Shown here: in pieces, positions 37,716 through 47,900 of the stretch
How the letters are laid out: each line of letters starts with the position of its first letter
How positions within the stretch are numbered: position 1 is the first letter of the stretch
Assembly: GCF_000473045.1 (NCBI RefSeq)
Contig: NZ_AXAY01000010.1
Coordinates: forward strand, 186,001-250,000
Direction of reading: 5' to 3'
Source: Bradyrhizobium sp. WSM3983
Lineage (GTDB): Bacteria; Pseudomonadota; Alphaproteobacteria; Rhizobiales; Xanthobacteraceae
Length of the DNA stretch: 64,000 nt
Notes under the pieces: generated by a model
The model's database searches: none
Told to the model about the DNA's origin: nothing
What the model saw: the letters and a program-made list of their open reading frames with translations, nothing else
Made by a program: the position numbers and the translations under genes

Positions 37716-37911
37716 CGGTCGCTAACATGGCAAAGCAAGGGCTCGAAACTGGATCAGCGACGTGCTGGTCTGCGCGCCCGGCAATGCGTTGTTTTGCGTA
37801 TACGGGCACCGGGGTGAATCGGCGATGCTGATCCGAACGGTTAACGCCGATTTAACGGATGAGTCCTAGCCTGTCTCTGCCGGGGTTACTCGCAAGGCCG
37901 AGGTGAGCCCA

Positions 37912-38067
37912 ATGGAAGCCCAGAAGATCGCGGTCGACGCCGTCGTCGCGCTGACCGATTGCGACCGCGACGCCGTCATCGCGTTTATTCGCCGGCTCTA
38001 TCTCGCCGGCGTCACCGACCCCAAGCGCTTGACCTTTAAGGGTCTCCAGGCGCTGTCTCGGGCGTAA
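37912..38067 (+). CDS. 51-residue conserved-looking small protein
   Basis: ATG at 37912 preceded by GAGGTGA opens a 51-codon frame ending TAA. The product is helical and amphipathic (MEAQKIAVDAVVALTDCDRD, then AVIAFIRRLYLAGVTDPKRL) with codon use like its neighbours. I do not recognise it. It stands alone between the phasin-like gene and lpxO, with about 200 and 140 bases on either side. Confidence 0.5.
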   Translation: MEAQKIAVDAVVALTDCDRDAVIAFIRRLYLAGVTDPKRLTFKGLQALSRA

Positions 38068-38210
38068 TTCGGCTCGTTTCGGTCCATTTTAGCCAGGTTC
38101 CGTCCCCCAACTCTCCCCAGCGTGACCGCAACCCCCCGGTGAATATCTTGCCGGTGGGGTCGGGCCGCGCTAGATCACGTCCCCGGCTGGGTCACTCGGG
38201 ATTTGGGGAA

Positions 38211-39140
38211 ATGCTGAAGCAGCTTTTTGCGCCGCAACTTGTCATTCTGTATGTGCTTGCGGCATCGACAATTTACGTTCACTTCCGCGGCAAGCAGCGT
38301 CTGCGCTTCGCGCGCCAGCTCGGCGATCACTCGACCTATCTCGCGCCTTACAACGTGCTGATGTATGCGGGCTCGGCGGTGCCGAACAAGCCCGTCATCT
38401 CCATCGAGCAGTTTCCCGAGCTGAAGCCGCTCAGCGACAACTGGGAGACCATCCGCGACGAGGCCGTCCGCCTGTTTGACGAAGGTTTTATCCGCGCGGC
38501 AGCGAAGAACAATGATTGGGGCTTCTACTCGTTCTTCAAGAGCGGCTGGAAGCGCTTTTACCTGAAATGGTACGACGACTTCCTGCCCTCGGCGCGCACG
38601 CTGTGTCCGGAGACGGTGGAGCTGCTCAACTCGATTCCGAGCGTGCATGGCGCGATGTTCGCGATGCTACCGCCGGGCGGCAAGCTCGGCGCGCACCGCG
38701 ATCCCTTCGCCGGTTCGCTGCGCTATCACCTCGGCCTGGTCACGCCGAACTCGAACAAGTGCCGCATCCTCGTCGACGGGGTCGAATGCGTCTGGCGCGA
38801 CGGCGAAGCCTTCATGTTCGACGAGACGTTTATCCACAGCGCCGAGAATGCGACCGACGTCAACCGCATCATCCTGTTCTGCGACGTCGAGCGTCCGATG
38901 AAGTTCGGCTTCATGACCGTGATCAACCGCTGGGTCAGCCATCACATCGTGAAGGCCTCGGCGACTCAGAACGTCGATGGCGAGAGCGTCGGCGTGCTCA
39001 ACAAGGTGTTCGGCAAGCTCTACGAGATCCATCTCGGCAGCCGCAAGGTCAAGGAGTGGAACCGCAACGTCTACTACACGCTGAAATACTCGCTGACGGC
39101 GCTGGTTCTGGGCCTGATCGTGCTGTCGGCGCTGCGGTGA
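38211..39140 (+). CDS. lpxO: LpxO-like aspartyl/asparaginyl beta-hydroxylase family dioxygenase
   Basis: A 309-residue protein with N- and C-terminal membrane segments and a central hydroxylase domain, as in LpxO, which adds a 2-hydroxyl to a lipid A acyl chain. Metal ligands are His162 and Asp164 (AHRDPFAGSLRYHLGL) and His209 (FDETFIHSAEN); Arg219 is in the usual 2-oxoglutarate position. Length matches LpxO (about 300). It ends in a GTGA overlap with the frame of the next gene. ATG at 38211 begins at the membrane segment. Confidence 0.85.
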   Translation: MLKQLFAPQLVILYVLAASTIYVHFRGKQRLRFARQLGDHSTYLAPYNVLMYAGSAVPNKPVISIEQFPELKPLSDNWETIRDEAVRLFDEGFIRAAAKNNDWGFYSFFKSGWKRFYLKWYDDFLPSARTLCPETVELLNSIPSVHGAMFAMLPPGGKLGAHRDPFAGSLRYHLGLVTPNSNKCRILVDGVECVWRDGEAFMFDETFIHSAENATDVNRIILFCDVERPMKFGFMTVINRWVSHHIVKASATQNVDGESVGVLNKVFGKLYEIHLGSRKVKEWNRNVYYTLKYSLTALVLGLIVLSALR

Positions 39141-39172
39141 TCGACGCGGTCGCGCCGAAGATGGAGCCGGCA

Positions 39173-39631
39173 ATGGCGTCCTTACCGATTGCGAACGCTG
39201 AGATCGCGCAGTTCTTCTGCCAGTGGCTGGAAACCTTCGCGGGCTATGTCCGCGAGGTCGACTACGCCGCGGCGCGGCCGCTCTTCCATCCTGATGTGCT
39301 GGCCTTCGGTACGCATAACGATGTCATCCCAGGCCTCGATCAGTGGGTCTCATCTCAATGGGACAACGTCTGGCCGAAGACGACCGACTTTCGGTTCGTG
39401 CTCGAACAGACCTCGATCCTGGCATCCCCCGATGGCACGATGGCGACAGTGATCGCGCCATGGACCAGCACGGGCTATCATCCCGATGGTAGTGTGTTTC
39501 CACGGCCGGGCCGGGCGACAATGGTGTTTTCAAGAGATGGCGAGGGTTGGGTCTGTGTGCATTCGCATATGTCGCTCAACCGCGGTGTGCCGCAGGCCAG
39601 CCACGCCAACCGGCCGGTGAAGGCCTGGTAG
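39173..39631 (+). CDS. NTF2/SnoaL-like family protein
   Basis: A 152-residue protein with the cone-shaped NTF2-like pattern: YVREVDYAAARPLFHPDVLAFG, then an edge strand (DFRFVLEQTSILASPDGTMATV), and a final WVCVHSHMSLNRG. Such proteins may be enzymes, binding proteins or immunity factors; function is open. ATG at 39173 has GGAG six bases upstream; GTG at 39137 and ATG at 39161 are alternatives. It follows lpxO closely and may be co-transcribed. Confidence 0.72.
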   Translation: MASLPIANAEIAQFFCQWLETFAGYVREVDYAAARPLFHPDVLAFGTHNDVIPGLDQWVSSQWDNVWPKTTDFRFVLEQTSILASPDGTMATVIAPWTSTGYHPDGSVFPRPGRATMVFSRDGEGWVCVHSHMSLNRGVPQASHANRPVKAW

Positions 39632-39706
39632 AGCGAGTTCGCACGACTACGCAGCTTCCAGCCCCTGCCGACCGACGAAAGTTCTAGGTGCCATCTGCGC
39701 TTTGCG

Positions 39707-39732
39707 GGAACCCTCCGGCGCACGAGACAGTT
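39707..39732 (+). promoter_or_regulatory. candidate EcfG-type general stress promoter
   Basis: GGAAC at 39707-39711 followed after 17 bases by AGTT at 39729-39732 closely fits the alphaproteobacterial EcfG consensus GGAAC-N16/17-CGTT, with one mismatch in the -10 element. It lies 65 bases upstream of the MFS transporter start. Confidence 0.4.
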
Positions 39733-39796
39733 TGTAGTCAAACGACCCGTCAGGGCTCAAATCGAAAAGGGGGGCGCGTCAGAAGGAGACGCTCCC

Positions 39797-41137
39797 ATGG
39801 CAACGCTCGGGCTCGACGCCGCCCAACTGTCCCCATCCGAACATCGGCTCCAGCTTCGTCGCGCCGTCATCGCGTCCACGGTGGGGACTGCGATCGAATG
39901 GTATGACTTCTTCCTCTACAGCACGGTGACGGGGCTCGTCTTTGCAAAGCTGTTCTTCCCGCAATCCGACCCCTGGGTTGGCACGCTCGAGGCATTTGCC
40001 GTTTATGCGGTCGGCTTCGTCGCGCGTCCGATTGGCGCTGCGATCTTCGGACACTACGGCGATCGCATCGGTCGTAAGTCGACGCTGATTGCGACGTTGC
40101 TGCTGATGGGGCTGGCAACCGCGGCGGTGGCCGTGGTGCCGACCTATTCTAGCGCCGGAATCTGGGGCGCGGTGATCCTGACCGTGCTGCGCTTCATCCA
40201 GGGCGTTGGCGTCGGCGGCGAATGGGGCGGCTCGGTGCTGATGTCAATGGAATGGGCGCGCAACGACCGGTCGCGCGGATTGATCGCGTCCTGGCCACAA
40301 TTCGGCGTGCCCTGCGGCCTGTTCCTGGCCAACCTGGCCGTGCTGGCATTCAGCCAGATGGCGGGCGACCGGTTCCTGGCCTGGGGCTGGCGCATACCCT
40401 TTGCGCTCAGCCTTATCCTGGTCGGTGTCGGTCTTTACATCCGGCTCGGCATCCTCGAAACGCCGGTGTTCTCCAAATTGCTGGCCGAGCGCCGGCTCGA
40501 CCGCACGCCGATGCTGACGGTGATCAAGCAGCATCCCAAGGAAATCCTGCTCTCGGCATTCGCGCGCATGGCCGAGCAGGCACCGTTCTACATCTTCACC
40601 GCGTTCGTCTTTTCCTACGGTATCGGCACGCTGCATCTCTCGCGCGACTTCCTGCTGACAGCGGTGTTGTCGGCCTCGGTGCTGTCATTCGTGACGATTC
40701 CGGTCTGCGGTCACCTGTCCGACCAGATTGGCCGCAAGAACATGTACATGGCCGGCGCGCTCGTCACCGGCGTCTTCGGCTTCATCTACTACGCGATGCT
40801 GGATACCGGATCGGAGGTGATCGTCTTTCTCGCGATCGTCCTGTCGCTGATCCCGCACGACATGATGTACGGTCCGCAAGCCGCGTTGATCGCCGAAAGC
40901 TTTACCGGACGCCTTCGCTACAGCGGCGCGTCGCTCGGCTATCAGTTTGCATCCGTGATTGCCGGTGGCCCCGCGCCGCTGATCGCTGCCTGGCTGTTCG
41001 GCACGTTCCACTCAGCGACGGCCATTGCGGCCTATATCGCGGTTTGCTCCGTCATCTCGCTGATCGCGACCGCGCTGATGACCGACTACACCGGCAAGGA
41101 CATCAACGCCGTGGGCGCGCACGGTTCGCAGGCCTGA
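39797..41137 (+). CDS. MFS transporter, metabolite:H+ symporter (MHS) family
   Basis: A 446-residue, 12-span transporter. IASTVGTAIEWYDFFLYSTVTGLVF and GHYGDRIGRKSTLIATLL (the D-R-x-G-R-K loop), with LRFIQGVGVGGEWGGSVLM, are hallmarks of MHS members such as KgtP, ShiA and ProP, which import dicarboxylates, shikimate or osmolytes with protons. The substrate cannot be fixed by eye. GAAGGAGACG precedes the ATG, and an EcfG-like promoter lies upstream. It is convergent with the fumarylacetoacetate hydrolase-family gene. Confidence 0.92.
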   Translation: MATLGLDAAQLSPSEHRLQLRRAVIASTVGTAIEWYDFFLYSTVTGLVFAKLFFPQSDPWVGTLEAFAVYAVGFVARPIGAAIFGHYGDRIGRKSTLIATLLLMGLATAAVAVVPTYSSAGIWGAVILTVLRFIQGVGVGGEWGGSVLMSMEWARNDRSRGLIASWPQFGVPCGLFLANLAVLAFSQMAGDRFLAWGWRIPFALSLILVGVGLYIRLGILETPVFSKLLAERRLDRTPMLTVIKQHPKEILLSAFARMAEQAPFYIFTAFVFSYGIGTLHLSRDFLLTAVLSASVLSFVTIPVCGHLSDQIGRKNMYMAGALVTGVFGFIYYAMLDTGSEVIVFLAIVLSLIPHDMMYGPQAALIAESFTGRLRYSGASLGYQFASVIAGGPAPLIAAWLFGTFHSATAIAAYIAVCSVISLIATALMTDYTGKDINAVGAHGSQA

Positions 41138-41153
41138 GACCGGGAAAGCCTTC

Positions 41154-41185
41154 GTAAAAAAGCCCCGGACGTTACGTCCGGGGCT
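41154..41185 (-). terminator. rho-independent terminator for the galE-msbA-FAH side
   Basis: The stem AGCCCCGGAC / GTCCGGGGCT is perfect (10 bp, loop GTTAC). The T-run lies on the minus-strand side (complement of GTAAAAA at 41154-41160), so it ends leftward transcription. It may also slow rightward transcription from the MFS gene. Confidence 0.85.
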
Positions 41186-41215
41186 GTAACAATTTCCGCG
41201 AATTGCGAGGCGAGC

Positions 41216-41917
41216 CTATTCCGGCTGGCCGATGCTCACCTTCAGCGTGCCGACGCCGTCGACGCCGCATTCGAGCTTGTCGCCGGGCTGGAGCTGCGAC
41301 ACGCCGGCCGGCGTGCCCGTCATGATGATGTCGCCGGCGGCGAGCTTCACCTGCTGCGAGAGCTGCCAGATGATCTCGGGCACGTTCCAGATCAGCTCGG
41401 TAAGATCGCCCTTCTGAGCTTCCTTGCCGTTGACGGTGAGCCAGATCTTGCCCTTGGAGGGATGACCGATCTTCGAGGCCGGCTGCACCGCGGAAGCGGG
41501 CGCCGATCCGTCGAACGACTTGCCGATCTCCCACGGACGCTCCTTCTTGCGCGAGGCGATCTGGAGGTCGCGGCGGGTCAGGTCGATGCCGACGGCGTAG
41601 CCGTAGACATGATCGAGCGCCTTGTCGGCAGGGATATTGAGGCCGCCGCTCTTCATCGCGACGATCAGCTCGACCTCGTGATGCAGATCCTTGGTCAGCG
41701 GCGGATAGGGAATGGTCGCGCCATCGGGCACCAGCATGTCGGCGTGCTTGGCGAAGAAGAACGGCGGCGCGCGCTCGTCATTGCCCATCTCGCGGATGTG
41801 CTCGAGATAGTTGCGGCCGACGCACCAGATGCGGCGCACCGGATAACGGCCGCTTTCCCCAACGACGGGAAGTGAAGCCTGGGGCGGAAGCGGGATAACG
41901 TAGGAGGCGGCGTTCAT
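41216..41917 (-). CDS. fumarylacetoacetate hydrolase family protein
   Basis: A 233-residue protein of the FAH/2-hydroxyhepta-diene isomerase fold, which hydrolyses or isomerises beta-keto acids. Family sequence includes RIWCVGRNYLEHIREMG, LHHEVELIVAM (metal ligand glutamates), GYAVGIDLTRRDLQ, KSFDGSAP and DIIMTGTPAGVSQLQPGD. ATG at 41917 is chosen over a far upstream start that would run through the msbA-like gene in another frame. It is last in a leftward set, 37 bases after the ABC exporter. The exact substrate is unknown. Confidence 0.9.
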   Translation of the reverse strand: MNAASYVIPLPPQASLPVVGESGRYPVRRIWCVGRNYLEHIREMGNDERAPPFFFAKHADMLVPDGATIPYPPLTKDLHHEVELIVAMKSGGLNIPADKALDHVYGYAVGIDLTRRDLQIASRKKERPWEIGKSFDGSAPASAVQPASKIGHPSKGKIWLTVNGKEAQKGDLTELIWNVPEIIWQLSQQVKLAAGDIIMTGTPAGVSQLQPGDKLECGVDGVGTLKVSIGQPE

Positions 41918-41954
41918 GAAGCGATCTCGCGGCTCTTGAGGTTGACAAGGAACT

Positions 41955-43757
<1,803 letters not shown>

Positions 43758-43833
43758 CCGGTGTCCATTGACGGCCAAGGCGAAAAGCCTGCCCGCGCGT
43801 CAGGGATCGAACGGCCTCTGTGCCCGCTAAAGC

Positions 43834-43850
43834 TGGGCTTTTCAAGCCCA
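43834..43850 (-). other. hairpin between galE and the ABC exporter gene
   Basis: TGGGCTT and AAGCCCA form a perfect 7-bp stem with a three-base loop. No T-run follows on the minus strand, so it is a weak or partial terminator, or an mRNA-processing or stability element. Confidence 0.35.
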
Positions 43851-43876
43851 ATTAAGGGCTTGCGCCTGGATGGAAT

Positions 43877-44890
43877 CTAGGCCGAGACGGCGTGGCGGAG
43901 CTCGCTGTGGCGCTCGCGGAACAGCTTGTCCTCCCAGGCCAAAGCGTGCGCCGCGATGGTCTCGAGGTCCTCATATTGCGGCTTCCAGTCGAGCAGGCCG
44001 CGGATGCGGCTGGTGTCGGCGACCATGGTCATGATGTCGCCGGGCCGGCGCGGGGCGTATTGCACGGCGAAGCTGCGGCCCGACACCCGGCGCACGGCGT
44101 CGATGGTTTCCAGCACCGAATAGCCGCGGCCATAGCCGCAGTTCAGCGTCGTCGAGGCGCCGCCATTGCGCAGGTAAGCGAGCGCCGAGCGATGCGCCTG
44201 CGAGAGGTCCGTGACGTGGATGAAGTCGCGGATGCAGCTGCCGTCCTGGGTCGGGTAGTCGGTGCCGAACACGTCGATCTTGGCGCGCTGGCCGGTCGCG
44301 GCTTCGACCGCGATCTTGAGCAGATGTGTGGCGCCGGCGGTGGCAAGCCCGATCCGGGCCTGCGGATCGGCGCCCGCGACGTTGAAGTAGCGCAAGGTCA
44401 CGTACTGCATGCCGTAGGCGGCGGCGACGTCGTGCAGCATGATCTCGGTCATCAGCTTCGACGAACCGTAGGGCGACAGCGGACGCGTCGGCGCGCGCTC
44501 GGGCACCGGCACCTGGTCCGGATTGCCGTAGACGGCAGCGGTCGAGGAGAAGATGAAGCGGTTGATGCCGCGCTTGACCGCGACGTTGAGCAGATTGCGC
44601 GCGGTCGTGAAATTGTTGCGATAGTAGCCGAGCGGATCGCGCATCGACTCCGGCACGACCACCGAGCCTGCGAAATGGATGATGCTCTCGATGTTGTGCT
44701 GGGCGATCACGCCTTCGAGCAAATTCTCGTCGCCGGCATCGCCAATGAACAGCGGCACGCCTTCCGGCAAGTAGGCGGAGAAACCGGTCGAGAGATCGTC
44801 GATCACGACGACGTCCTCGCCGGCTTCCGCCAGCGCCAGGACCGTGTGACTTCCGATATAGCCGGCGCCGCCGGTGACTAGCACAGTCAT
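43877..44890 (-). CDS. galE: UDP-glucose 4-epimerase
   Basis: A 337-residue GalE that interconverts UDP-glucose and UDP-galactose for surface glycans. TVLVTGGAGYIGSHTVLAL is the NAD motif, FSSTAAVYGNPDQVP holds the catalytic Ser/Thr, and YGSSKLMTEIML supplies the Tyr-x3-Lys pair. LRYFNVAGADP and GRGYSVLETIDAVRRVSG are typical of GalE. It begins a leftward set with the MsbA-like gene and is divergent from an LpcC-like glycosyltransferase. Confidence 0.94.
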   Translation of the reverse strand: MTVLVTGGAGYIGSHTVLALAEAGEDVVVIDDLSTGFSAYLPEGVPLFIGDAGDENLLEGVIAQHNIESIIHFAGSVVVPESMRDPLGYYRNNFTTARNLLNVAVKRGINRFIFSSTAAVYGNPDQVPVPERAPTRPLSPYGSSKLMTEIMLHDVAAAYGMQYVTLRYFNVAGADPQARIGLATAGATHLLKIAVEAATGQRAKIDVFGTDYPTQDGSCIRDFIHVTDLSQAHRSALAYLRNGGASTTLNCGYGRGYSVLETIDAVRRVSGRSFAVQYAPRRPGDIMTMVADTSRIRGLLDWKPQYEDLETIAAHALAWEDKLFRERHSELRHAVSA

Positions 44891-45016
44891 GATCTCACCC
44901 GTCTTCGATCAACGCACCAAGTTAACGTTTGCGCGGTGAAGAGGGGGTTTCGGATCGGCTGAACTGGTCACTATGCTTAATGTTGCGTATAGGGGTCGCA
45001 TCAGACGGAGCATGAC

Positions 45017-46054
45017 GTGGCGAATTTCCCGGGCGATCTGCAAGTGATCGTGCCAAATCTGCACAGGCGCTATTCCGGGGTCACCGCGACCAACCGGATG
45101 GTGGCGCCGCGGCTGGCCAAGCTCTATTGCGCCGCATGGTTCGGCTCGGATGCGCCGGAGGGGATTTCGCGGCTCAGCGTCGCCGATGTCCTGAAGCTGT
45201 GGCGCCGCAAGTCGCCCGTGATCTGGCATGCGCGCCGCAACAACGAGATGATCGCCGGCGTGGTGCTGCGCGGGATCGGCTGGCCACTCAAGCTGGTGTT
45301 CACCTCGGCGGCGCAGCGGCATCACAGCTGGATCACGCGCCGGCTGATCCGGCAGATGGACGCGATCATCGCGACATCGGATCTCTCGGCCTCGTTCCTC
45401 AAAGTGCAATCGACCGTGATCCCGCACGGCGTCGACACCGAAATCTATGCGCCGCCGCACGATCGCGCCGCGGCCTTCGCGGAAAGCGGCTTGCCGGGCC
45501 GTTACGCCATCGGCTGCTTCGGCCGCGTGCGCGCACAGAAGGGCACCGATGTGTTCGTCGATGCGATGTGCCGATTGCTGCCGCGCTATCCGGATTTCAC
45601 TGCGGTCATCGTCGGACAAGTCACGGCCGAGCAGACGCCTTTTGCGAACGATCTGAAGAAACGCATCGAGGCGGCCGGCCTGCCATCGCGGATCGTCATC
45701 ACCGGCGAATTGCCGATCGAAGACGTGCAGCGCTGGTATCAGCGGCTGACGATCTACGCGTTCACTTCACGCAACGAAGGTTTTGGCCTGACGCTGATCG
45801 AGGCGATGGCGACCGGCAGCGCGCTCGTCGCCGCACGCGCCGGTGCGGCCGAGCTCGTGGTCGAGGATGGCGTGTCGGGCGTGCTGATCCCGACCGGTGA
45901 TGCGGATGCGCTGGTGGCGGCGCTCGAGCCGCTGATGCGCGATGTGGCTCTTGCGACCGCGATGGGCGAGCGTGGGCGGGCGCGGGTGCTCGAAAAGTTC
46001 AGCCTCGATGCCGAGGCGGCCCGGATCGGCGAGGTCTATCGTCCGCTGCTCTGA
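45017..46054 (+). CDS. glycosyltransferase family 4, LpcC-like core transferase
   Basis: A 345-residue GT-B enzyme. The N-terminal LQVIVPNLHRRYSGVTATNRMV resembles rhizobial LpcC, the mannosyltransferase acting on the LPS inner core. The C-terminal domain has IGCFGRVRAQKGTDVFVDAM and FTSRNEGFGLTLIEAMATGSALV (E-x7-E). The start is GTG at 45017. With manC in the window, mannose transfer is a reasonable inference, but GT4 donors cannot be read safely. It is divergent from galE. Confidence 0.85.
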   Translation: MANFPGDLQVIVPNLHRRYSGVTATNRMVAPRLAKLYCAAWFGSDAPEGISRLSVADVLKLWRRKSPVIWHARRNNEMIAGVVLRGIGWPLKLVFTSAAQRHHSWITRRLIRQMDAIIATSDLSASFLKVQSTVIPHGVDTEIYAPPHDRAAAFAESGLPGRYAIGCFGRVRAQKGTDVFVDAMCRLLPRYPDFTAVIVGQVTAEQTPFANDLKKRIEAAGLPSRIVITGELPIEDVQRWYQRLTIYAFTSRNEGFGLTLIEAMATGSALVAARAGAAELVVEDGVSGVLIPTGDADALVAALEPLMRDVALATAMGERGRARVLEKFSLDAEAARIGEVYRPLL

Positions 46055-46408
46055 GCGAGGGCTGTCGCGACCGCAGACCGAAAACGCGAAAACAACCCCA
46101 TGCACAGTAGCCGGTGGCAGCGAAATCAACGGCTTGCCCGGCGCGCATGATGTCGATGCGGATTTTACGAATTTCGTTTGACGCGTCGGGCAAAACACCT
46201 CTAGAGTGCCAACATCACGAAATTCATAAAGCCAGCGCCGTCTTCGGCTGCGGGGCTCTTTGTTGCAATGAGAAGAGAAGCAGTGGTCCAGCGATATTCT
46301 GCTCCTGCCGTAACAGGAGCGCTTTAAAATATCATCAACCCACAGTTGGACTAGGAAGCTTCTCCCGGCGCTGTTATCGTCGTAACCCTCGGGAAACACA
46401 AATGAAAG

Positions 46409-46414
46409 TATAAT
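46409..46414 (+). promoter_or_regulatory. -10 box of the higBA-like promoter
   Basis: A consensus TATAAT that runs directly into the operator at 46413. The -35 region is weak. A second possible promoter, TTGAAA-N16-TAAATT, lies downstream at 46439-46466. Confidence 0.5.
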
Positions 46415-46435
46415 TACGTCACTACGTGACGTAAT
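46413..46435 (+). promoter_or_regulatory. perfect palindromic operator of the higBA-like operon
   Basis: ATTACGTCAC and its exact reverse complement GTGACGTAAT, separated by TAC, form a 23-bp palindrome. It begins within the TATAAT box and lies 48 bases before the toxin start, the arrangement expected for autoregulation by the HTH antitoxin. Confidence 0.75.
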
Positions 46436-46483
46436 GACTTGAAATTGTGATGAGATATGCTAAATTCCCGTCATGAGGGCGAC

Positions 46484-46780
46484 ATGGAAGTGGAATTTGC
46501 GGATGAAGCTCTCGACCAGCTGGAAATCGACATCCAGTTCAACGGTGGATTCGACCGCGCCATCGTCAAAGGCTTCCGCAAGGTGATGCAGGTGATCCGC
46601 GCAGCACCGGATGAGCGCGAGTTCTATGCCCTCAAAGGGTTGCACTTCGAGAAACTCGAAGGAGACCGATCGCATCAACGATCCATGCGCCTGACGGGCA
46701 AATGGCGTTTGATAGTGGAACTTCATGGGCAGGCGCCGAATAAAGTCGTCCGCATCATAGGCATCGAAGATTATCACTGA
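46484..46780 (+). CDS. higB: RelE/HigB-type toxin
   Basis: A 98-residue RelE-superfamily protein with FRKVMQVIRAAPDEREFYALKGLHFEKLEG and SMRLTGKWRLIVEL, the HigB pattern (basic beta-strand with Arg and Lys residues that cut ribosome-bound mRNA). ATG at 46484 has GAGGGC upstream; an earlier in-frame ATG adds nine residues and has no site. The toxin-first order and a 13-base gap to the HTH gene are typical of higBA. Confidence 0.88.
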   Translation: MEVEFADEALDQLEIDIQFNGGFDRAIVKGFRKVMQVIRAAPDEREFYALKGLHFEKLEGDRSHQRSMRLTGKWRLIVELHGQAPNKVVRIIGIEDYH

Positions 46781-46793
46781 GAGGGAGGGCGAG

Positions 46794-47900
46794 ATGACGG
46801 ATAGACGACCCGCCGAAGTGTTCCCTCCCGGGGAGTTCTTGGCAGATGAGCTTGAAGCCCGAGGTTGGACTCAGAGCGAATTTGCAGAGATTATTAGTCG
46901 GCCTCAGAAGCTCGTAAACGATGTTGTTCTAGCAAAGCGCGCTGTTACTCCGGAAACTGCCGCCGATTTTGCTGCGGCCTTGGGTACTTCTGCGCAGTTT
47001 TGGATGAACCTCGAAACTGCCTGGCAACTCTCCAAAGTTTCACCTCGCGACGATTCCATTTCTCGCGCCGCTAAACTTCGCGAACGCTTTCCGGTTCGCG
47101 AGATGTGCAAGCGCGGCTGGATCAAGTCCGGAGGGTCCGCAGCCGAGCTAGAGCGAGATATCTTGGCGTTCTTCGGTCTCAGTTCGATCGAGGAACCAAT
47201 AGAATTCCAGCACGCCGCGCGTCGCAATTACAAGCGAGAGGTTACGGTACATCAGTGGGCATGGATCTTTCGGGCTAATCAGCTCGCGAGTGCGCTAAGG
47301 ACACCGCCATATTCTGAATCAGCTCTTCGCAAGAGGAGTTCTGATCTCGAAGCGCTCATGATTGAGCCAGAAGGAATTCGCCATGTGCCGCGAATTCTTT
47401 TGGAGTGTGGTGTTCGTCTTGTTGTTGTTGAGCCGATACCGGGTTCTGAAATTCAGGGGGCCTGCTTCTGGATCAATGAAAATAAATCTCCTGTCATTGG
47501 TCTCACTTTGAAGGGAGATCAGATCGATAAATTCTGGTTCGACCTTTGGCACGAGCTTGAGCATGTTCTTAGTGGCGATGGTAAGGAGGGCGTCATCATT
47601 GAGGATTTTGATGAAAGCAAAGTGGGGGACGATGAAGCGGAGATTAGAGCTAATCGAGCTGCTGCGAACCATTGCGTTCCGCTAAGGGCGATGAACGACT
47701 TCTTCCTGAGGCACAATCCGATGTTTGCTGAGAAGAGTTTCCTTGGATTTGCTCGCATCATGAAGCGCCATCCGGGCATTGTTGCTGGGCAACTTCAAAA
47801 GCGATCTGGTCGATGGGACTTATTTAAGAAACATCAAGCCAAGGTTCGACACATCATAACAGAGGCGGCCCTGACAGACGGCTATGGAGTGAGCTCATGA
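46794..47900 (+). CDS. higA: HigA-type antitoxin fused to an ImmA/IrrE metallopeptidase domain
   Basis: A 368-residue two-domain protein. Residues 1-80 are a HigA-like HTH (PGEFLADELEARGWTQSEFA, VTPETAADFAAALGTS, WMNLETAWQL). Residues from about 195 form an ImmA/IrrE domain with the zinc motif HELEH (253-257) and a third ligand, probably Glu283, in EIRANRAAANH. ImmA/IrrE proteins cleave or derepress repressors after stress. The coding sequence is more A/T-rich than the flanks, a sign of transfer. It overlaps the next gene in an ATGA. Confidence 0.88.
   Translation: MTDRRPAEVFPPGEFLADELEARGWTQSEFAEIISRPQKLVNDVVLAKRAVTPETAADFAAALGTSAQFWMNLETAWQLSKVSPRDDSISRAAKLRERFPVREMCKRGWIKSGGSAAELERDILAFFGLSSIEEPIEFQHAARRNYKREVTVHQWAWIFRANQLASALRTPPYSESALRKRSSDLEALMIEPEGIRHVPRILLECGVRLVVVEPIPGSEIQGACFWINENKSPVIGLTLKGDQIDKFWFDLWHELEHVLSGDGKEGVIIEDFDESKVGDDEAEIRANRAAANHCVPLRAMNDFFLRHNPMFAEKSFLGFARIMKRHPGIVAGQLQKRSGRWDLFKKHQAKVRHIITEAALTDGYGVSS

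Larger units (their letters stand above)
46055..46483. other. intergenic region before the higBA-like module
   Basis: The left half (about 46060-46200) resembles a GC-rich intergenic sequence I recall in many Bradyrhizobium spacers. The right half is A/T-rich and contains the toxin-antitoxin promoter and operator. No gene is supported; short open frames on both strands lack ribosome binding sites. Confidence 0.4.
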
